Below, piece by piece: positions 24,640-34,298 of a stretch of DNA of 64,000 bases. The notes beneath the pieces were generated by a model. It was given only the letters and a program-made list of their open reading frames with translations. It did not search any database and was not told where the DNA came from. Positions within the stretch are counted from its first letter, which is position 1, and every line of letters begins with the position of its first letter. The stretch comes from Setoptus koraiensis (lineage: Eukaryota; Arthropoda). Location: assembly GCA_048013815.1 (NCBI GenBank), contig CM106586.1, positions 16,740,001-16,804,000 of the forward strand, given 5' to 3'. The position numbers and the translations under genes are program-made.

Positions 24640-25338
24640 TCATCTGGGTGCAACCTCGGGGTAGGGCCAGTTCGCAATCGCCTCATTGGCACTGTCTGGC
24701 ATGTGTAATTCATCGGTTGCGTTTATTTTTTGTCCGATTGCATCCAGCACTTGGCAAATCAGCGCTGCCGTATACAATGGGGCAACAGGCCGAGCGGGAT
24801 AGACAACATAGTTGGCGAATATCTTATCGGAAACATTCTCTGTTTTCTTCAGTTCAACAAGCTCAAAGATGGCTTGTCGGACACTACTATCCGGCTGTCT
24901 GTATGGAGCACACAAAGTATTCGACTGCTTTATGAAGGCCTCTTTGGTCTCAAAAGATTTGCCCAGATTGGCCAAGAATTCTTGTTGCACCATGGGATTG
25001 TTTTGTTTCATACCTCGGGCAACACGGATGGCCTCTTCACCGTCGATTCGGGCTGTTTTTGGCAATCCGGTAGCCACCTGTATGACTCTCATCACTTGTC
25101 TGGGCCAGTGTTCTTCGTGGCTTTGCACACTGGCCTCATCATTTTCAGCGAGTCCAAATAATTCTTTGGCATCCAAATTCAGGCTTGACTCTTTTTCATA
25201 CCATCGAACAACTTGTTCGTTTATCATTTGTATTTTCTCATGAAATTGTGCCCCTCCTCTGGCTGGTGTCGCGCTGGAAAAAATCGAAACAAATACTAAC
25301 GCCACCCCAGTGCCGCTGAAAATATTGACCAGCTTCAT
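24640..25338 (-). CDS. Secreted protein of unknown family (232 aa)
   Basis: An intronless frame on the - strand. I place the start at ATG 25338 (MKLVNIFSGTGVALVFVSIF) because a TATAAAA box at 25375-25381 puts transcription start near 25345, so the frame further upstream, which has no ATG, is not transcribed. The N-terminus has a hydrophobic signal peptide, likely cut after about residue 22-28. The mature part is charged, with few cysteines, and has segments such as FANYVVYPARPVAPLYTAAL. I recognise no family or motif and give no function. It converges with the myosin gene. Confidence 0.55.
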   Translation of the reverse strand: MKLVNIFSGTGVALVFVSIFSSATPARGGAQFHEKIQMINEQVVRWYEKESSLNLDAKELFGLAENDEASVQSHEEHWPRQVMRVIQVATGLPKTARIDGEEAIRVARGMKQNNPMVQQEFLANLGKSFETKEAFIKQSNTLCAPYRQPDSSVRQAIFELVELKKTENVSDKIFANYVVYPARPVAPLYTAALICQVLDAIGQKINATDELHMPDSANEAIANWPYPEVAPR

Positions 25339-25374
25339 TATTTCACAATTTGTCAGCAGAATTGTCAAACAATC

Positions 25375-25381
25375 TTTTATA
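25375..25381 (-). promoter_or_regulatory. TATA box of the unknown secreted gene
   Basis: On the - strand the sequence is AATATAAAAG, 37 nt before ATG 25338. This spacing leaves room for a transcription start about 30 nt downstream and a very short leader. Confidence 0.45.
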
Positions 25382-25769
25382 TTTTGTCACTATTGCAAGC
25401 GAATTCCAATGCGATGTAATGCCGACGGCTCAATCAGATATATTTATTTATCAATATATGGATCACATTTGATATTGAGGATATTCAGTTGCTATTTTGG
25501 GCGTCGAGCTATTTTATCAATTTTTAGAACCGAGAGAAATGATTCAAACTATATCTCATGTCTTCGCGCATTCATAAAGCTCATGTTAGAGCAACAATGT
25601 GCCGAATAGAATTTCACAGACAAGTGGCTGAAAAACGGAGTCGATGAATGGCAAAGTGTTAGCACGGGCATCCCGAATTGGATTACGATTTTCCAAGATT
25701 CGAGATACCGCTTGCAGCCACTTCCAAGAGATGGCAAAGGACAACCACCAACGTTTATCCAATGCGGCC

Positions 25770-25978
25770 TAAGACGCAAAACCTGTGCCTATCAAATTGA
25801 ATGAAATTGTTGTTCTGATATGATGGTCCTAAGCCCACCAAGAACATGTATATATATATATATATATATATAATTGGTTGTGGCTGTTGGTCACTGCCAA
25901 CAATATCATCAGCAACGTGCAATCTCGCATTTCTGAACAACAATTTCACTCAATTTGATAGGCACAGGTTCTGCGTCC
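25770..25978. repeat. Imperfect 50-bp inverted repeat with (TA)n loop
   Basis: The left arm (25770-25820) contains ACCTGTGCCTATCAAATTGA; the right arm (25925-25978) contains the complement TCAATTTGATAGGCACAGGT. The arms match over about 50 bp with a few differences, around a loop of roughly 105 bp that includes about 24 bp of TA repeat. It could be a small foldback transposon remnant or a template-switch product. No target duplication was identified. Confidence 0.7.
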
Positions 25979-27885
25979 TAGGCGATTGTAATGTCAAGGC
26001 GATTTATCATTCCATCTCCAAACGAAGAGGACTCTTACCAGTGTGATTTCTTAGATGTCAATCAGATGAAGAGGCCCAGGAGAAGACTGAGTCCCACAGA
26101 ATAGGTACGATCGAGCAGAAAAAGAAAGTGACTCGCTGGTCGAAATGTGACGCTTTTCATTAGGCTTTATTTTTTTTCGAAATGTCTTAATAACAAAGAT
26201 CTACATTTGTTGATGATTCAATCGTGATGCGAGTTACCAGACTGAACACCACGGCTTTCAGTCTCGGAGAAAAAACTCGATCTTAGGTTTTATTTTTGAA
26301 ATTTTAGTTGTCGCTGAAAGATAGAAACGCATAATTTGATGTATCTCTAGGTAGCAGGGCTACGCAATTCGATCTCTTGATTAAGATCCCTACCTATCAT
26401 GTCATCGATGCCCACTAAAGGTTGAATGCAAACTTATAATTGAAGTAGTTCTCTTTGCAAGAAAACTACTATGAATCCCACCGAATACAGGAAACTCTTA
26501 CGACTTTCTCTTCAGATATGACCAATAGGCAAGAGAATGTAAAGATCTAATTGAGCCGGCCTTATAATTAGCGGACATAATTATTACAATAAGAGAACAT
26601 CGAAAGTTATTAGCTCAATCTATGGATAGAGAAACTCCTTAGAGGGGTATATTGTTCGAACTAACTAGTACAATTATCTCTTTACCAACCAAATTGTTCA
26701 TCACAATTGTCCCAAGTTAGTCTCTGACAGAGAGACAATTCTTTTGGGCCAGCTTTTTTTTATACAATCTCTCGTCACTTTTTATTTGCATAATATGAAG
26801 AAATGCAAACAAAAGGTTATTGAAATTGTTGCTGTTTGTTTTTTGTTGTGCTATTCAAATATAGCTAGAATGTTGGCTTACAACAATACGCTAAGACACA
26901 CTGATTTTGTTTTTGACTGAGCGGTGAGTCTTGTTTTTTTGATCTTTATCATATTGCTCACATCTTTCTAATGTCACTAGATTCTCGAAATGCCTAGAAA
27001 TCCGGTAAAATCGAACAGTTACGCATGTTGAACCGTGACATGTTTGTAGGGGCATATATGTCTAACACATACACTGGTAAGACGGGAATTGTAGGAATGT
27101 GGTAACGCCACCAGTGGATTCGGTTCAACGAAACATTGCTGCACTTTCAAGGTGTTAAATTAGACAAAAGAATCGCTTGAAAAGAGCGCTTGCGTATGCA
27201 TTACATGAGGTTGAAGGCTGGAAAAAAGTTGTCAGCACTAATGTTGCCGGAGAAGAAAAAGTTATACTGCTGCTTGCACCTGTTGCAACACAAACTTGAC
27301 GGATTCCTCAAAGAGAAAGAGAGAATTCTATCCATGTCGCAAGCTTTCTCTATCAGGCAGTTACATAACTATGTATGCTAATCAGGCAAAAATGCAGAGA
27401 TTCGACATTTTCGCTCTCTCAGCTAGAGAACTGAAACCATGAGAGAGTGCCAATCCGACTTGTCTGGTCCACTTGGCCAGGAACTCGGTTATTGCCCAAA
27501 TTAATCAGGGGGGAAGGTCATGTCAATAAACTTGTATTTATCGCCAGATTATCCGACAGAGCTTGGCTGAGTGGCGCATTGAAAGTCACAGCGCTGCAAT
27601 TATCGACACTCTCTATTCCCCTGTCTCTTATTCCCTCAAATTGTAAAATTTGTGTGATCTAATAAAGGAGGGCGTTGTTCTTGCGATACAAAAATGGCTT
27701 GTTTATATCGCAATAAGAAGAAAAATGTCACTATTGTACTATGTTGCTACATAGTATTTCGGACAATAAATGTTTTCTATTTGACTGACCAAAGTCATTT
27801 GTCGATTGACATTCATCGACAACAGCCAATGACCACAGTGAATCAGTGAGAAAAAGTTGCAGTCGCCAAGTCCAGTAACATTGCA

Positions 27886-28743
27886 ATGTCATCAAAAATC
27901 ATCATGCTATGCGCCTTTTTAGCGGCCGTTTATTCCATCACAATTGGAATGACAAGTGCATTTCCGTACGATCTGATACCGGCTCATTTAATCGGTTTCG
28001 ACCATGCAAATAACATACAGCAACACGCTCGCCCCATGAGTGCCGAAGCTGAGATACATCATCATCATATCGGTATGTTTCCGGCTAGCTTAGATAGAAT
28101 GAATCTAGAGGCCAGCAACCAAGAAATAAATGCATTTGGCCAGAGAACAACACCAACCAGGTACGGCAATCCAATCAACGCTCACAGTGTTCATCCAACT
28201 ATCATGTACAATCAGCCTCATCGTCAAGCCCATCAACAATTTTCTCGACTCAATCCTGCCCATCAGTACTCACAGCAACAATATCAAAACCGGCACGATC
28301 AACAAAATGTTGCCTCCATGAACTACAACAATTTCAATGCATTACTTCCGGCGCACAATTCAGGCCAATTTCAACCCGAATACAATGGCCAATCTAACGA
28401 AGTTTCATCTCAAGAATCCTCCATGTCTCAGGACCGTCATGATCCTATCGGTCACTTGATGAAACATTATGACAACAGGCAAGTGGGCGTCGCAGAATCA
28501 AGAGAGGACCATCAACAGGCCGAAGATCGAAACGGCCAACATGAGGAGTCGAAAAAAGATGACGAAAGTCAGGCAAATCATAACGAAGAATATAAACAAC
28601 CTGAGGCAGAGAAGAAACATGACGAAGCAGCAAGTCATCACGAGGGGCACCACGAGGAACATCACAATATGCCCAATGCAATTGAGGTCCATCACAAGAA
28701 GGGAGGCAAGAGCTTTCAATACTTTCACCAACAGCATAGTTGA
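27886..28743 (+). CDS. Secreted His/Gln/Glu-rich protein of unknown function (285 aa)
   Basis: ATG 27886 opens an intronless frame with a clear signal peptide (residues 1 to about 25, MSSKIIMLCAFLAAVYSITI then cleavage near TSA/FPY). The mature chain is low in hydrophobic residues and rich in His, Gln, Asn and Glu. An HHHH cluster lies near residue 60 and a His/Glu-rich C-terminal part near 245-275 holds repeated HH-E units. Such composition suggests a structural, mucosal or metal-binding secreted protein, but that is inference. No cysteine-rich or enzymatic domain is visible. An AATAAA at 28913-28918 lies 170 nt after the stop. Confidence 0.65.
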   Translation: MSSKIIMLCAFLAAVYSITIGMTSAFPYDLIPAHLIGFDHANNIQQHARPMSAEAEIHHHHIGMFPASLDRMNLEASNQEINAFGQRTTPTRYGNPINAHSVHPTIMYNQPHRQAHQQFSRLNPAHQYSQQQYQNRHDQQNVASMNYNNFNALLPAHNSGQFQPEYNGQSNEVSSQESSMSQDRHDPIGHLMKHYDNRQVGVAESREDHQQAEDRNGQHEESKKDDESQANHNEEYKQPEAEKKHDEAASHHEGHHEEHHNMPNAIEVHHKKGGKSFQYFHQQHS

Positions 28744-29082
28744 TGGAATTTAATGGGGAAAATGCGATCATTAACACCCTATCTCTCTCTATCTCTAATA
28801 CATGAGATTCTCTAAAAAGTACTAGACAGACTGACAAAGATTGAACACTTGTGCAGCTTGAGATAATAACCATAATGTAAGACTACGAATTAACTCTGTT
28901 CATACAATCACCAATAAATTTCAATCAATATGTATGCAAACTAGTGTTTGTTAAATGTCGCCATCGAGCTAAGACTCGCTTGTTTTGCTTGTTGAGTCTT
29001 ATGTTTGGATTAAAATCTAGGCGATTTGAGTTAAAACAATTATTGATATCTGCGATCAATTAAAAATCTAATGCTACAATGA
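28744..29082. other. Intergenic, convergent 3' ends
   Basis: It holds the 3' UTR and poly(A) signal of the upstream + strand gene (AATAAA 28913) and the 3' end of the - strand lipase. Nothing else is seen. Confidence 0.5.
28913..28918 (+). terminator. AATAAA poly(A) signal
   Basis: A canonical hexamer 170 nt after the stop of the His/Gln-rich secreted gene. Confidence 0.5.
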
Positions 29083-30135
29083 TCACATTTTCGTGCTTTC
29101 AATTAGTTTTCTTGCCATGCCCATAGCTTCATCGTCTTTCACTATTAACAAATGACCTAGTCCTTTTTCGCCATCTATCGATATCATTTCCACCTGTGTA
29201 TTGCCGTACTTCTTAACGGCCAAATTGTAGAGGCGTCGTCCTAGTTTATAATCGATGATAAAATCATCAAAAGCATGCATCACCATAATATGAACCTTGT
29301 CTAAGTTATCTAAACATTTAGTAGTGTCAAAATTGACGTCTTCTGACATCCTCAAAACGTCTACCCAGAAGATTTCGAATAGATAAATGAGAGGTTTGAA
29401 TTTGACAGTTACCGCCATCGGGTGCTCGAACACGACATTTGCAATAGTATCAAACGGTGACTCAAGAATCAACCTGGGCGGCTTAATGTCAGGGGTCAAA
29501 TTAGAAACCACATAAGTAGAAATAGAGGTCCCCAGTGAGTGACCCCAAACTGTTATCCGCTGTGGAGTTACGCCATCTTGTTTGAGTAACCATTTGTACA
29601 TAAATGTAGCATCTGCAAGAACAGACTGTTTACTGGGCGTGATCCATGTAGAGTCGCCATAGCCCGCATAATCGAGGGCAATCACATGAAAGTTCATTTC
29701 CCCAGCCAATCTTTTGTATAATGAAATCCTACTGGGATAGGCTCTTGAATCTGCGACACCATGATAGTATATGACGATAGGTCGGGAATCTCCGGTGAAG
29801 TTTCTCGCTTGCCGCTTATCCAACTTAGAACTTTGTATAGAACAATTTGGTAGAATGTGCCAGCCACGATATGATAGATTTCCGTTTTTGAGCTCTATGT
29901 CTCTGCTACAACTTTTCATATATTCTCCGGGATACTTCAATGCAAACGGCACTACATAAAAATTACCAAACACCATGGCACTTCTAATTACACTTGAATA
30001 CTTGAATATTAGCCCCGGCACAAAAATTAAAAAAGCTATGATGACAATTGAGCAGTATAACGATATCTTGAGCGCTCTGTTACAATTGGATTTTTTGTCA
30101 TTGTTGTTTGTCGTTTCTACTTGGGACTCCAACAT
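29083..30135 (-). CDS. ABHD12: ABHD12-type alpha/beta-hydrolase, lysophospholipase (350 aa)
   Basis: It is a membrane-anchored serine hydrolase of the ABHD12 family, known to hydrolyse lysophosphatidylserine and monoacylglycerol. From ATG 30135 a transmembrane anchor spans about residues 20-44 (ISLYCSIVIIAFLIFVPGLI). The fold follows with the oxyanion motif IVIYYHGVADSR, the nucleophile elbow GHSLG (Ser200), the acid in MHAFDDFI (Asp291) and the base in GLGHLLI (His328). All three catalytic residues are present, and the length is a little under human ABHD12 (398). The frame is open 21 codons farther upstream without an ATG, and a TAGCAG acceptor-like site lies there, so a 5' exon may exist. 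No introns are seen in the body. Confidence 0.82.
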   Translation of the reverse strand: MLESQVETTNNNDKKSNCNRALKISLYCSIVIIAFLIFVPGLIFKYSSVIRSAMVFGNFYVVPFALKYPGEYMKSCSRDIELKNGNLSYRGWHILPNCSIQSSKLDKRQARNFTGDSRPIVIYYHGVADSRAYPSRISLYKRLAGEMNFHVIALDYAGYGDSTWITPSKQSVLADATFMYKWLLKQDGVTPQRITVWGHSLGTSISTYVVSNLTPDIKPPRLILESPFDTIANVVFEHPMAVTVKFKPLIYLFEIFWVDVLRMSEDVNFDTTKCLDNLDKVHIMVMHAFDDFIIDYKLGRRLYNLAVKKYGNTQVEMISIDGEKGLGHLLIVKDDEAMGMARKLIESTKM

Positions 30136-30198
30136 CTTCGCTCTCTTCTCTTGATGTTGATTGAAGCCTGCTACTAATCTAATAGCAGTTGTAGCCAA

Positions 30199-30511
30199 TG
30201 TTTAACTTCTTTTAGGGAGCTCGCAACCATAGTGATGATTGTATGCTAATTTCTCGCATCAATGAGCAGGTTGTTCTCTTAGTGCTATTAACATATCATA
30301 CATAATAATTATATTTGTGAATATTTACTTGAGATGGGAGGAGATTTATTGTTCTTTCAAAAAAAGTATATATATTACAGGCATACATGCCACGTTCTGG
30401 CACGCAAGTTAGCGGTAGCATTTATCATAAGTTGTTATGGAGACACAACCTCTTTTTGTTTAAACGACCATCTTGCAAAAAATCTGATACGAAACTAGTT
30501 TTAAAGTTCAT
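30199..30511. other. Intergenic spacer between ABHD12 and YEATS4
   Basis: AT-rich; it would hold the ABHD12 promoter or a 5' exon, and the YEATS4 3' UTR. No specific element is recognised. Confidence 0.4.
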
Positions 30512-30513
30512 CG

Positions 30514-31224
30514 CTATTGAGAGCTTGCGTTCGTGAGCTTATCTACCTGTTCTTGAACTTTCGATTTAGCTTCTAAAGCCTTCCGTAAACGATCTTTTAA
30601 ATTAGCTATCTCAGAGCGCACTTTTTTCTTTGAAGTCTGTATGGCTGCTAGTGTTCTAATTTTTTTTTCATCGAAGTCTGTTTCGTGTCGAAATAGATGT
30701 TGTGGAAAGATGGCCTTGGGTGGAGCGCTGAGAATTTGGGTCATCATTAACGAGGGATCTTGGAATATTATTTCATCGTAGTGCTCTGACACAACATGAT
30801 CTGACACAAGTGGTTTCTTAGACGCTGGATCTGAATGAAACAATTTCAATTGATGATATATAGTCACAGGTCGTTCGTTTGGATCGACAAAATAAATTTT
30901 TATAACCATCTCGAATTCGCCCCAACCAGTTTCTTGCACTTCATAGGGTGGTATGGTTTTGACGCGTTGAGGGTTGGCATAGCTCTCATGTAGCTTGAAC
31001 TGAACCTTTTTTATATAAGAGGACATGTCCTCGTTCCTATAAGGTTTGACATAAACAGTCCATTGGTGAGTATGTTTGTCCTCTCTGTTTGTGTTGCCAA
31101 TAAATTTAGACACGTTACCGTAAACTATCGGCTTTATGATTACAACACCCTTCTGGCGACCGCCTGAGTCTGGTCCCCATTCGGTGATCTGCGTCTTCGA
31201 TTTGATGGATGGTGTCTCGACCAT
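30514..31224 (-). CDS. YEATS4: YEATS domain protein 4 (GAS41), copy 1 (236 aa)
   Basis: It is a reader of acylated histone H3 lysines, known as a shared subunit of the SRCAP and TIP60/NuA4 chromatin complexes. The YEATS domain covers about residues 18-150: [53 protein letters not shown] and [15 protein letters not shown] are near-diagnostic. The HESY and WGEF elements that line the acyl-lysine pocket are intact. The C-terminal 60 residues form the charged coiled coil used for complex assembly. Length is close to human (227). The start ATG 31224 is the first in frame. It is divergent from EXOSC1 across 682 bp. Confidence 0.93.
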   Translation of the reverse strand: MVETPSIKSKTQITEWGPDSGGRQKGVVIIKPIVYGNVSKFIGNTNREDKHTHQWTVYVKPYRNEDMSSYIKKVQFKLHESYANPQRVKTIPPYEVQETGWGEFEMVIKIYFVDPNERPVTIYHQLKLFHSDPASKKPLVSDHVVSEHYDEIIFQDPSLMMTQILSAPPKAIFPQHLFRHETDFDEKKIRTLAAIQTSKKKVRSEIANLKDRLRKALEAKSKVQEQVDKLTNASSQ

Positions 31225-31906
31225 GGGCTTGGCTTGATTCCTGTTAGTTTTCCAAGATGGCTCGTAATCTTCGTAGAGATTCGACCCTATATGAGATAGA
31301 AGTTATCATGAAGGATGTAGAAAAATATTCGATCAGTGATTTGCCTAGACACTACGATTCAGCCTGTCAATTATTAGTTGATCTTTCGAGATGTGATCAT
31401 TATATTTAGATTATAGCCTCAAAATGTCCAGGTGGTTCGAAAATGATCAATAGATTTATTCCTTGTTGTGAATAACAAATCCCCGAGTGTGTAGAGCTTA
31501 CCTTTGCTAGGATTCAATTCGTCCGAATAGTAGATGGATATAAATAATGTAAAATCCTGTGAGATCTCCTTGTCTAGCAACGTTAGATTTTAACGTATAT
31601 ACGCCCGAAAGTAGATGTTTGAGGGGTTCTCAATGTAAACAAACGTGTTTGAAATATTCAAATAAAATTGTGCTAGAGGCGCCAGGTTCGAACATTGTGA
31701 ATATCTGGCGAAATATCCATGAATATGTGCATTTTGTGGCACTTTTTCAGGAAACATGTGTGTTTGTTTACCGGCAAAATTTTCTCAAGAGCGTCTGAAC
31801 AAATGCTTTTCTACTATCTTTTATTGCAAACTTCTCGGACGGCTTGTCGCCAAATGGATCTGATCATTTTAATTGCAACCAACATTATTGTTTAGAATTT
31901 GCCAAC
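31225..31906. promoter_or_regulatory. Shared bidirectional promoter, YEATS4/EXOSC1 copy 1
   Basis: The 682 bp between two divergent start codons must hold both promoters. No TATA box is obvious. The half next to EXOSC1 (from about 31634) and the first 95 bp next to YEATS4 are shared with copy 2; the middle is unique to copy 1. Confidence 0.5.
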
Positions 31907-32594
31907 ATGTCAGCTGAAACATCTTCCACTACAGAGAACACCGGTATATTTTGTGTCCCGGGAGACAGGCTTTGTAAAGCGGACGAGAAAAATCTACCCA
32001 CCAGCGGCACCTACAAATCCGAGGGCTATATCAGCGCTAGTCTAGCCGGTCGAGTTGTTATCATACACACAAACAAGGGAATAGTAAGTATATTCTATAA
32101 CTACATTGGCCATTTCAGCGAGATGGACCAACACCTAAATTGAAATTTTTCATTGCCTTTCTCACATACAGAAATTTATTGGGGTGGAAGGAAACAACAG
32201 AGTGACGAAAACTGTCCCATCTCCAGAGGACATTGTCACATGCCAGGTGACAAACATTCAATCAAATATGGCCCACTGCCTCATATGGTGTGTCAACGAG
32301 CATGTGGTGCGGCAACCATTCCAGGCCATGATAAGAAAAGAGGACATAAGACACCATGAAAAGGATCTCGTTGACGTTAGCAAAAGCTGCTTACCAGGTG
32401 ATATAATACTGGGCAAAGTATTGGGATTCGGCGATAATAGAAGGTATCTGGTGACAATTGCAGATAAAGAATTTGGCGTAGTTATTGCCACTAGTGATGC
32501 CGATGCCACAATGGTGCCCGTCAGTTGGACGCAGATGATGTGCCCCAAAACCGGCGTAAAAGAGGAGAGGAAAGTTGCCAAAATAAAAGTTTAA
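31907..32594 (+). CDS. EXOSC1: Exosome component 1 (CSL4), copy 1 (2 exons, 199 aa)
   Basis: It is the S1-type cap subunit of the RNA exosome. Exon 1 is 31907-32083 (MSAETSSTTENTGIFCVPGD, the N-terminal domain), donor ATA|GTAAGT; an 88-bp intron; exon 2 is 32172-32594 after CATACAG|. The join in phase 0 gives NKGI/KFIGVEG. The S1 fold covers about residues 65-150 (VTCQVTNIQSNMAHCLIWCV), and a C-terminal CPKTG segment corresponds to the zinc-ribbon-like end. Human CSL4 has 195 residues. AATAAA at 32582-32587 overlaps the last codons. It converges with KDM8. Confidence 0.92.
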
Positions 32595-32765
32595 ATCATC
32601 CTCAATCTTACTAAACCTGCCATTCAAGAGCGACGAAGATGGTTTCCGTCAGCGAGAGTTTATTGGAAGAATCGTTTCTACCACATGAGTTTGAGATTTT
32701 TTTCTATTAATTTACACAATTTCTTTCTTTCTGGTAAAAGATATTCGTATCTTGTGTTTGTGACC

Positions 32766-34298
32766 TCACCACCAATAGCTAACGGACAGACTAGGAGTTA
32801 AGGATCTAACGTAGTGCCACCATCCTTTGGGTATGAAGAGCATATCGCCAGGTTTTATTATGATATAAATCAACTGGACCTCTTTGAATAGATTGTACTT
32901 TTCTTTTATGTTTTCTGGATTGACACGGCTTGTATTGGATAGCAGAGATCTTTTTGAGTGGGCATACATGGCAGCTTTAGGCGTGAGTTTGGGGCATAGT
33001 ATGACCAACTTGAATCCGACAAGCTGTGCAAAGAGGTTGTCCTTGTCATCAAAATGTAAGGGAGTTATTGTGTTTGCTGGACCCATCCAAGCATTGATTT
33101 CTATCTCACTTTGTTTGTTTTGTTGAGGTGAATAGACACCATAGCAGTCGTCATTATCGAAAGATTTAGGGGATGTTTGACAGGAGCAATAGTCTGGAAT
33201 GGAAATGATCCTCCTTAATTGAGGTATTTGGTCAAACAGGTTATGCATCGCAAGATAACCCCTCTTTTTGGGTTCATTGAGATAGTATCCATTGAACATG
33301 TAATCCATCATAAATCTTCCCAAAGGCATCATTGATTGTGCCCATGACTTGTGGGTGTAAGATTGGCCAATCTCAATGGGTACAATGCGATAATAGCCTT
33401 GTCTATATATACTTATAAAAATATCTAGTTGATAATTAAAATATTGTTGATTTTTAAATAATTTGGCGCTGGGTAGTGAATCCTTTGGGAAATCTTTGAA
33501 ACAGCTCCAATGGGCCAAAGCTCCATGAATAAGAACAGGTATTTGGCTATCAATAAAGTTTTGGAAATGTTCCAAACTGATTGACTCAACAGAAACTCTT
33601 TTGAGAGTAGGAAGAGACCTATCGCATTCGAAGATCCGATTTACAGTAGGACGCCTCAATGAAAGAATATTAGCCAAATAACATTTGACGCTTTTCTCCA
33701 ATGACGATCGGTTAAGTTTGACTGGAATAAGCTGATGCAAATTTTCTGCTAATTTTGAATAGAGTTTGTCCTCAAACGGCGGTACAAGGATAATATTGAG
33801 ATCACACAATTCAATCATCTTGATTATGGAACATCTACGCTGGGAATCTGAATCAGTGAATTTGATAGCCATCATCAATTGTGACCGCAATGACACTATG
33901 GATAATAAGCCATAACTGTAACGCCAGCATAGCTCCTTATTGACGTTGAGCTTCTTTCCTTTAGCTTTGGCCAATGTAACTAACTTTTGTATGATGGATC
34001 GTGTCCTAGCTCGGTGTCTATCTAATTTATGTGTAATTCTATTGAGTATCTTGTGAAAGACTATTGCGTGTGGTATCCTTGTAGATGAAGATGACAATAC
34101 CCAGTCGATGAGATTTATAATTTCATTGAATTCAGCTAATTTGTCTTGAAGTGAATTTTGTCTGATAGCTAGAAGTTTGCTCGACTGGAGCTTGTATTTG
34201 TTATTATAAGAAGATACATCTACAGCTGTAACAGTTTGTAGCAACTTTTTGAGTGTGTCCCTCCATGAAGGCAACAATAATTGATTGGCTTCGTTCAT
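32766..34298 (-). CDS. KDM8: JmjC-domain oxygenase of the KDM8/JMJD5 type (510 aa)
   Basis: It is a 2-oxoglutarate/Fe(II) oxygenase; KDM8 is known for arginyl hydroxylation and reported histone H3 tail activities. It is intronless, ATG 34298. Residues 1 to about 250 are the helical N-terminal part. The JmjC core starts near SLEHFQNFIDSQIPVLIHGA and contains IVPIEIGQSYTHKSWAQSMM and INAWMGPANTITPLHFDD. The metal triad is visible: His415 and Asp417 in LHFDD, and His495 in KGWWHYVRSL. The end SVSYWW matches the KDM8 C-terminus. It is somewhat longer than human KDM8 (416) through its N-terminal part. TTTATT at 32659-32664 gives an AATAAA on the - strand. Confidence 0.88.
   Translation of the reverse strand: MNEANQLLLPSWRDTLKKLLQTVTAVDVSSYNNKYKLQSSKLLAIRQNSLQDKLAEFNEIINLIDWVLSSSSTRIPHAIVFHKILNRITHKLDRHRARTRSIIQKLVTLAKAKGKKLNVNKELCWRYSYGLLSIVSLRSQLMMAIKFTDSDSQRRCSIIKMIELCDLNIILVPPFEDKLYSKLAENLHQLIPVKLNRSSLEKSVKCYLANILSLRRPTVNRIFECDRSLPTLKRVSVESISLEHFQNFIDSQIPVLIHGALAHWSCFKDFPKDSLPSAKLFKNQQYFNYQLDIFISIYRQGYYRIVPIEIGQSYTHKSWAQSMMPLGRFMMDYMFNGYYLNEPKKRGYLAMHNLFDQIPQLRRIISIPDYCSCQTSPKSFDNDDCYGVYSPQQNKQSEIEINAWMGPANTITPLHFDDKDNLFAQLVGFKLVILCPKLTPKAAMYAHSKRSLLSNTSRVNPENIKEKYNLFKEVQLIYIIIKPGDMLFIPKGWWHYVRSLTPSLSVSYWW

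Larger units (their letters stand above)
25339..27885. other. Gene-free stretch with a foldback repeat; otherwise nothing recognised
   Basis: It holds the TATA box above and the imperfect foldback at 25770-25978. The rest is AT-rich, with only short frames that look random. I looked for reverse transcriptase, transposase and tRNA patterns and found none. Confidence 0.5.
30512..32614. repeat. Segmental duplication, copy 1 (YEATS4 + EXOSC1)
   Basis: This 2.1-kb block is repeated at 41820-43621 in the same orientation, 11.3 kb away, with only scattered substitutions. It contains two complete divergent genes and their shared promoter. Copy 1 has about 310 bp (roughly 31319-31633) that copy 2 lacks. 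Confidence 0.92.

Noticed and set aside
25979-27880. Possible transposon remnant
   Set aside because: No terminal repeats, transposase or reverse transcriptase pattern recognised; short frames look random.
31680-31700. GGTTCGAAC, like a tRNA B box
   Set aside because: No A box or acceptor stem around it; it lies in the EXOSC1 promoter and is altered in copy 2.
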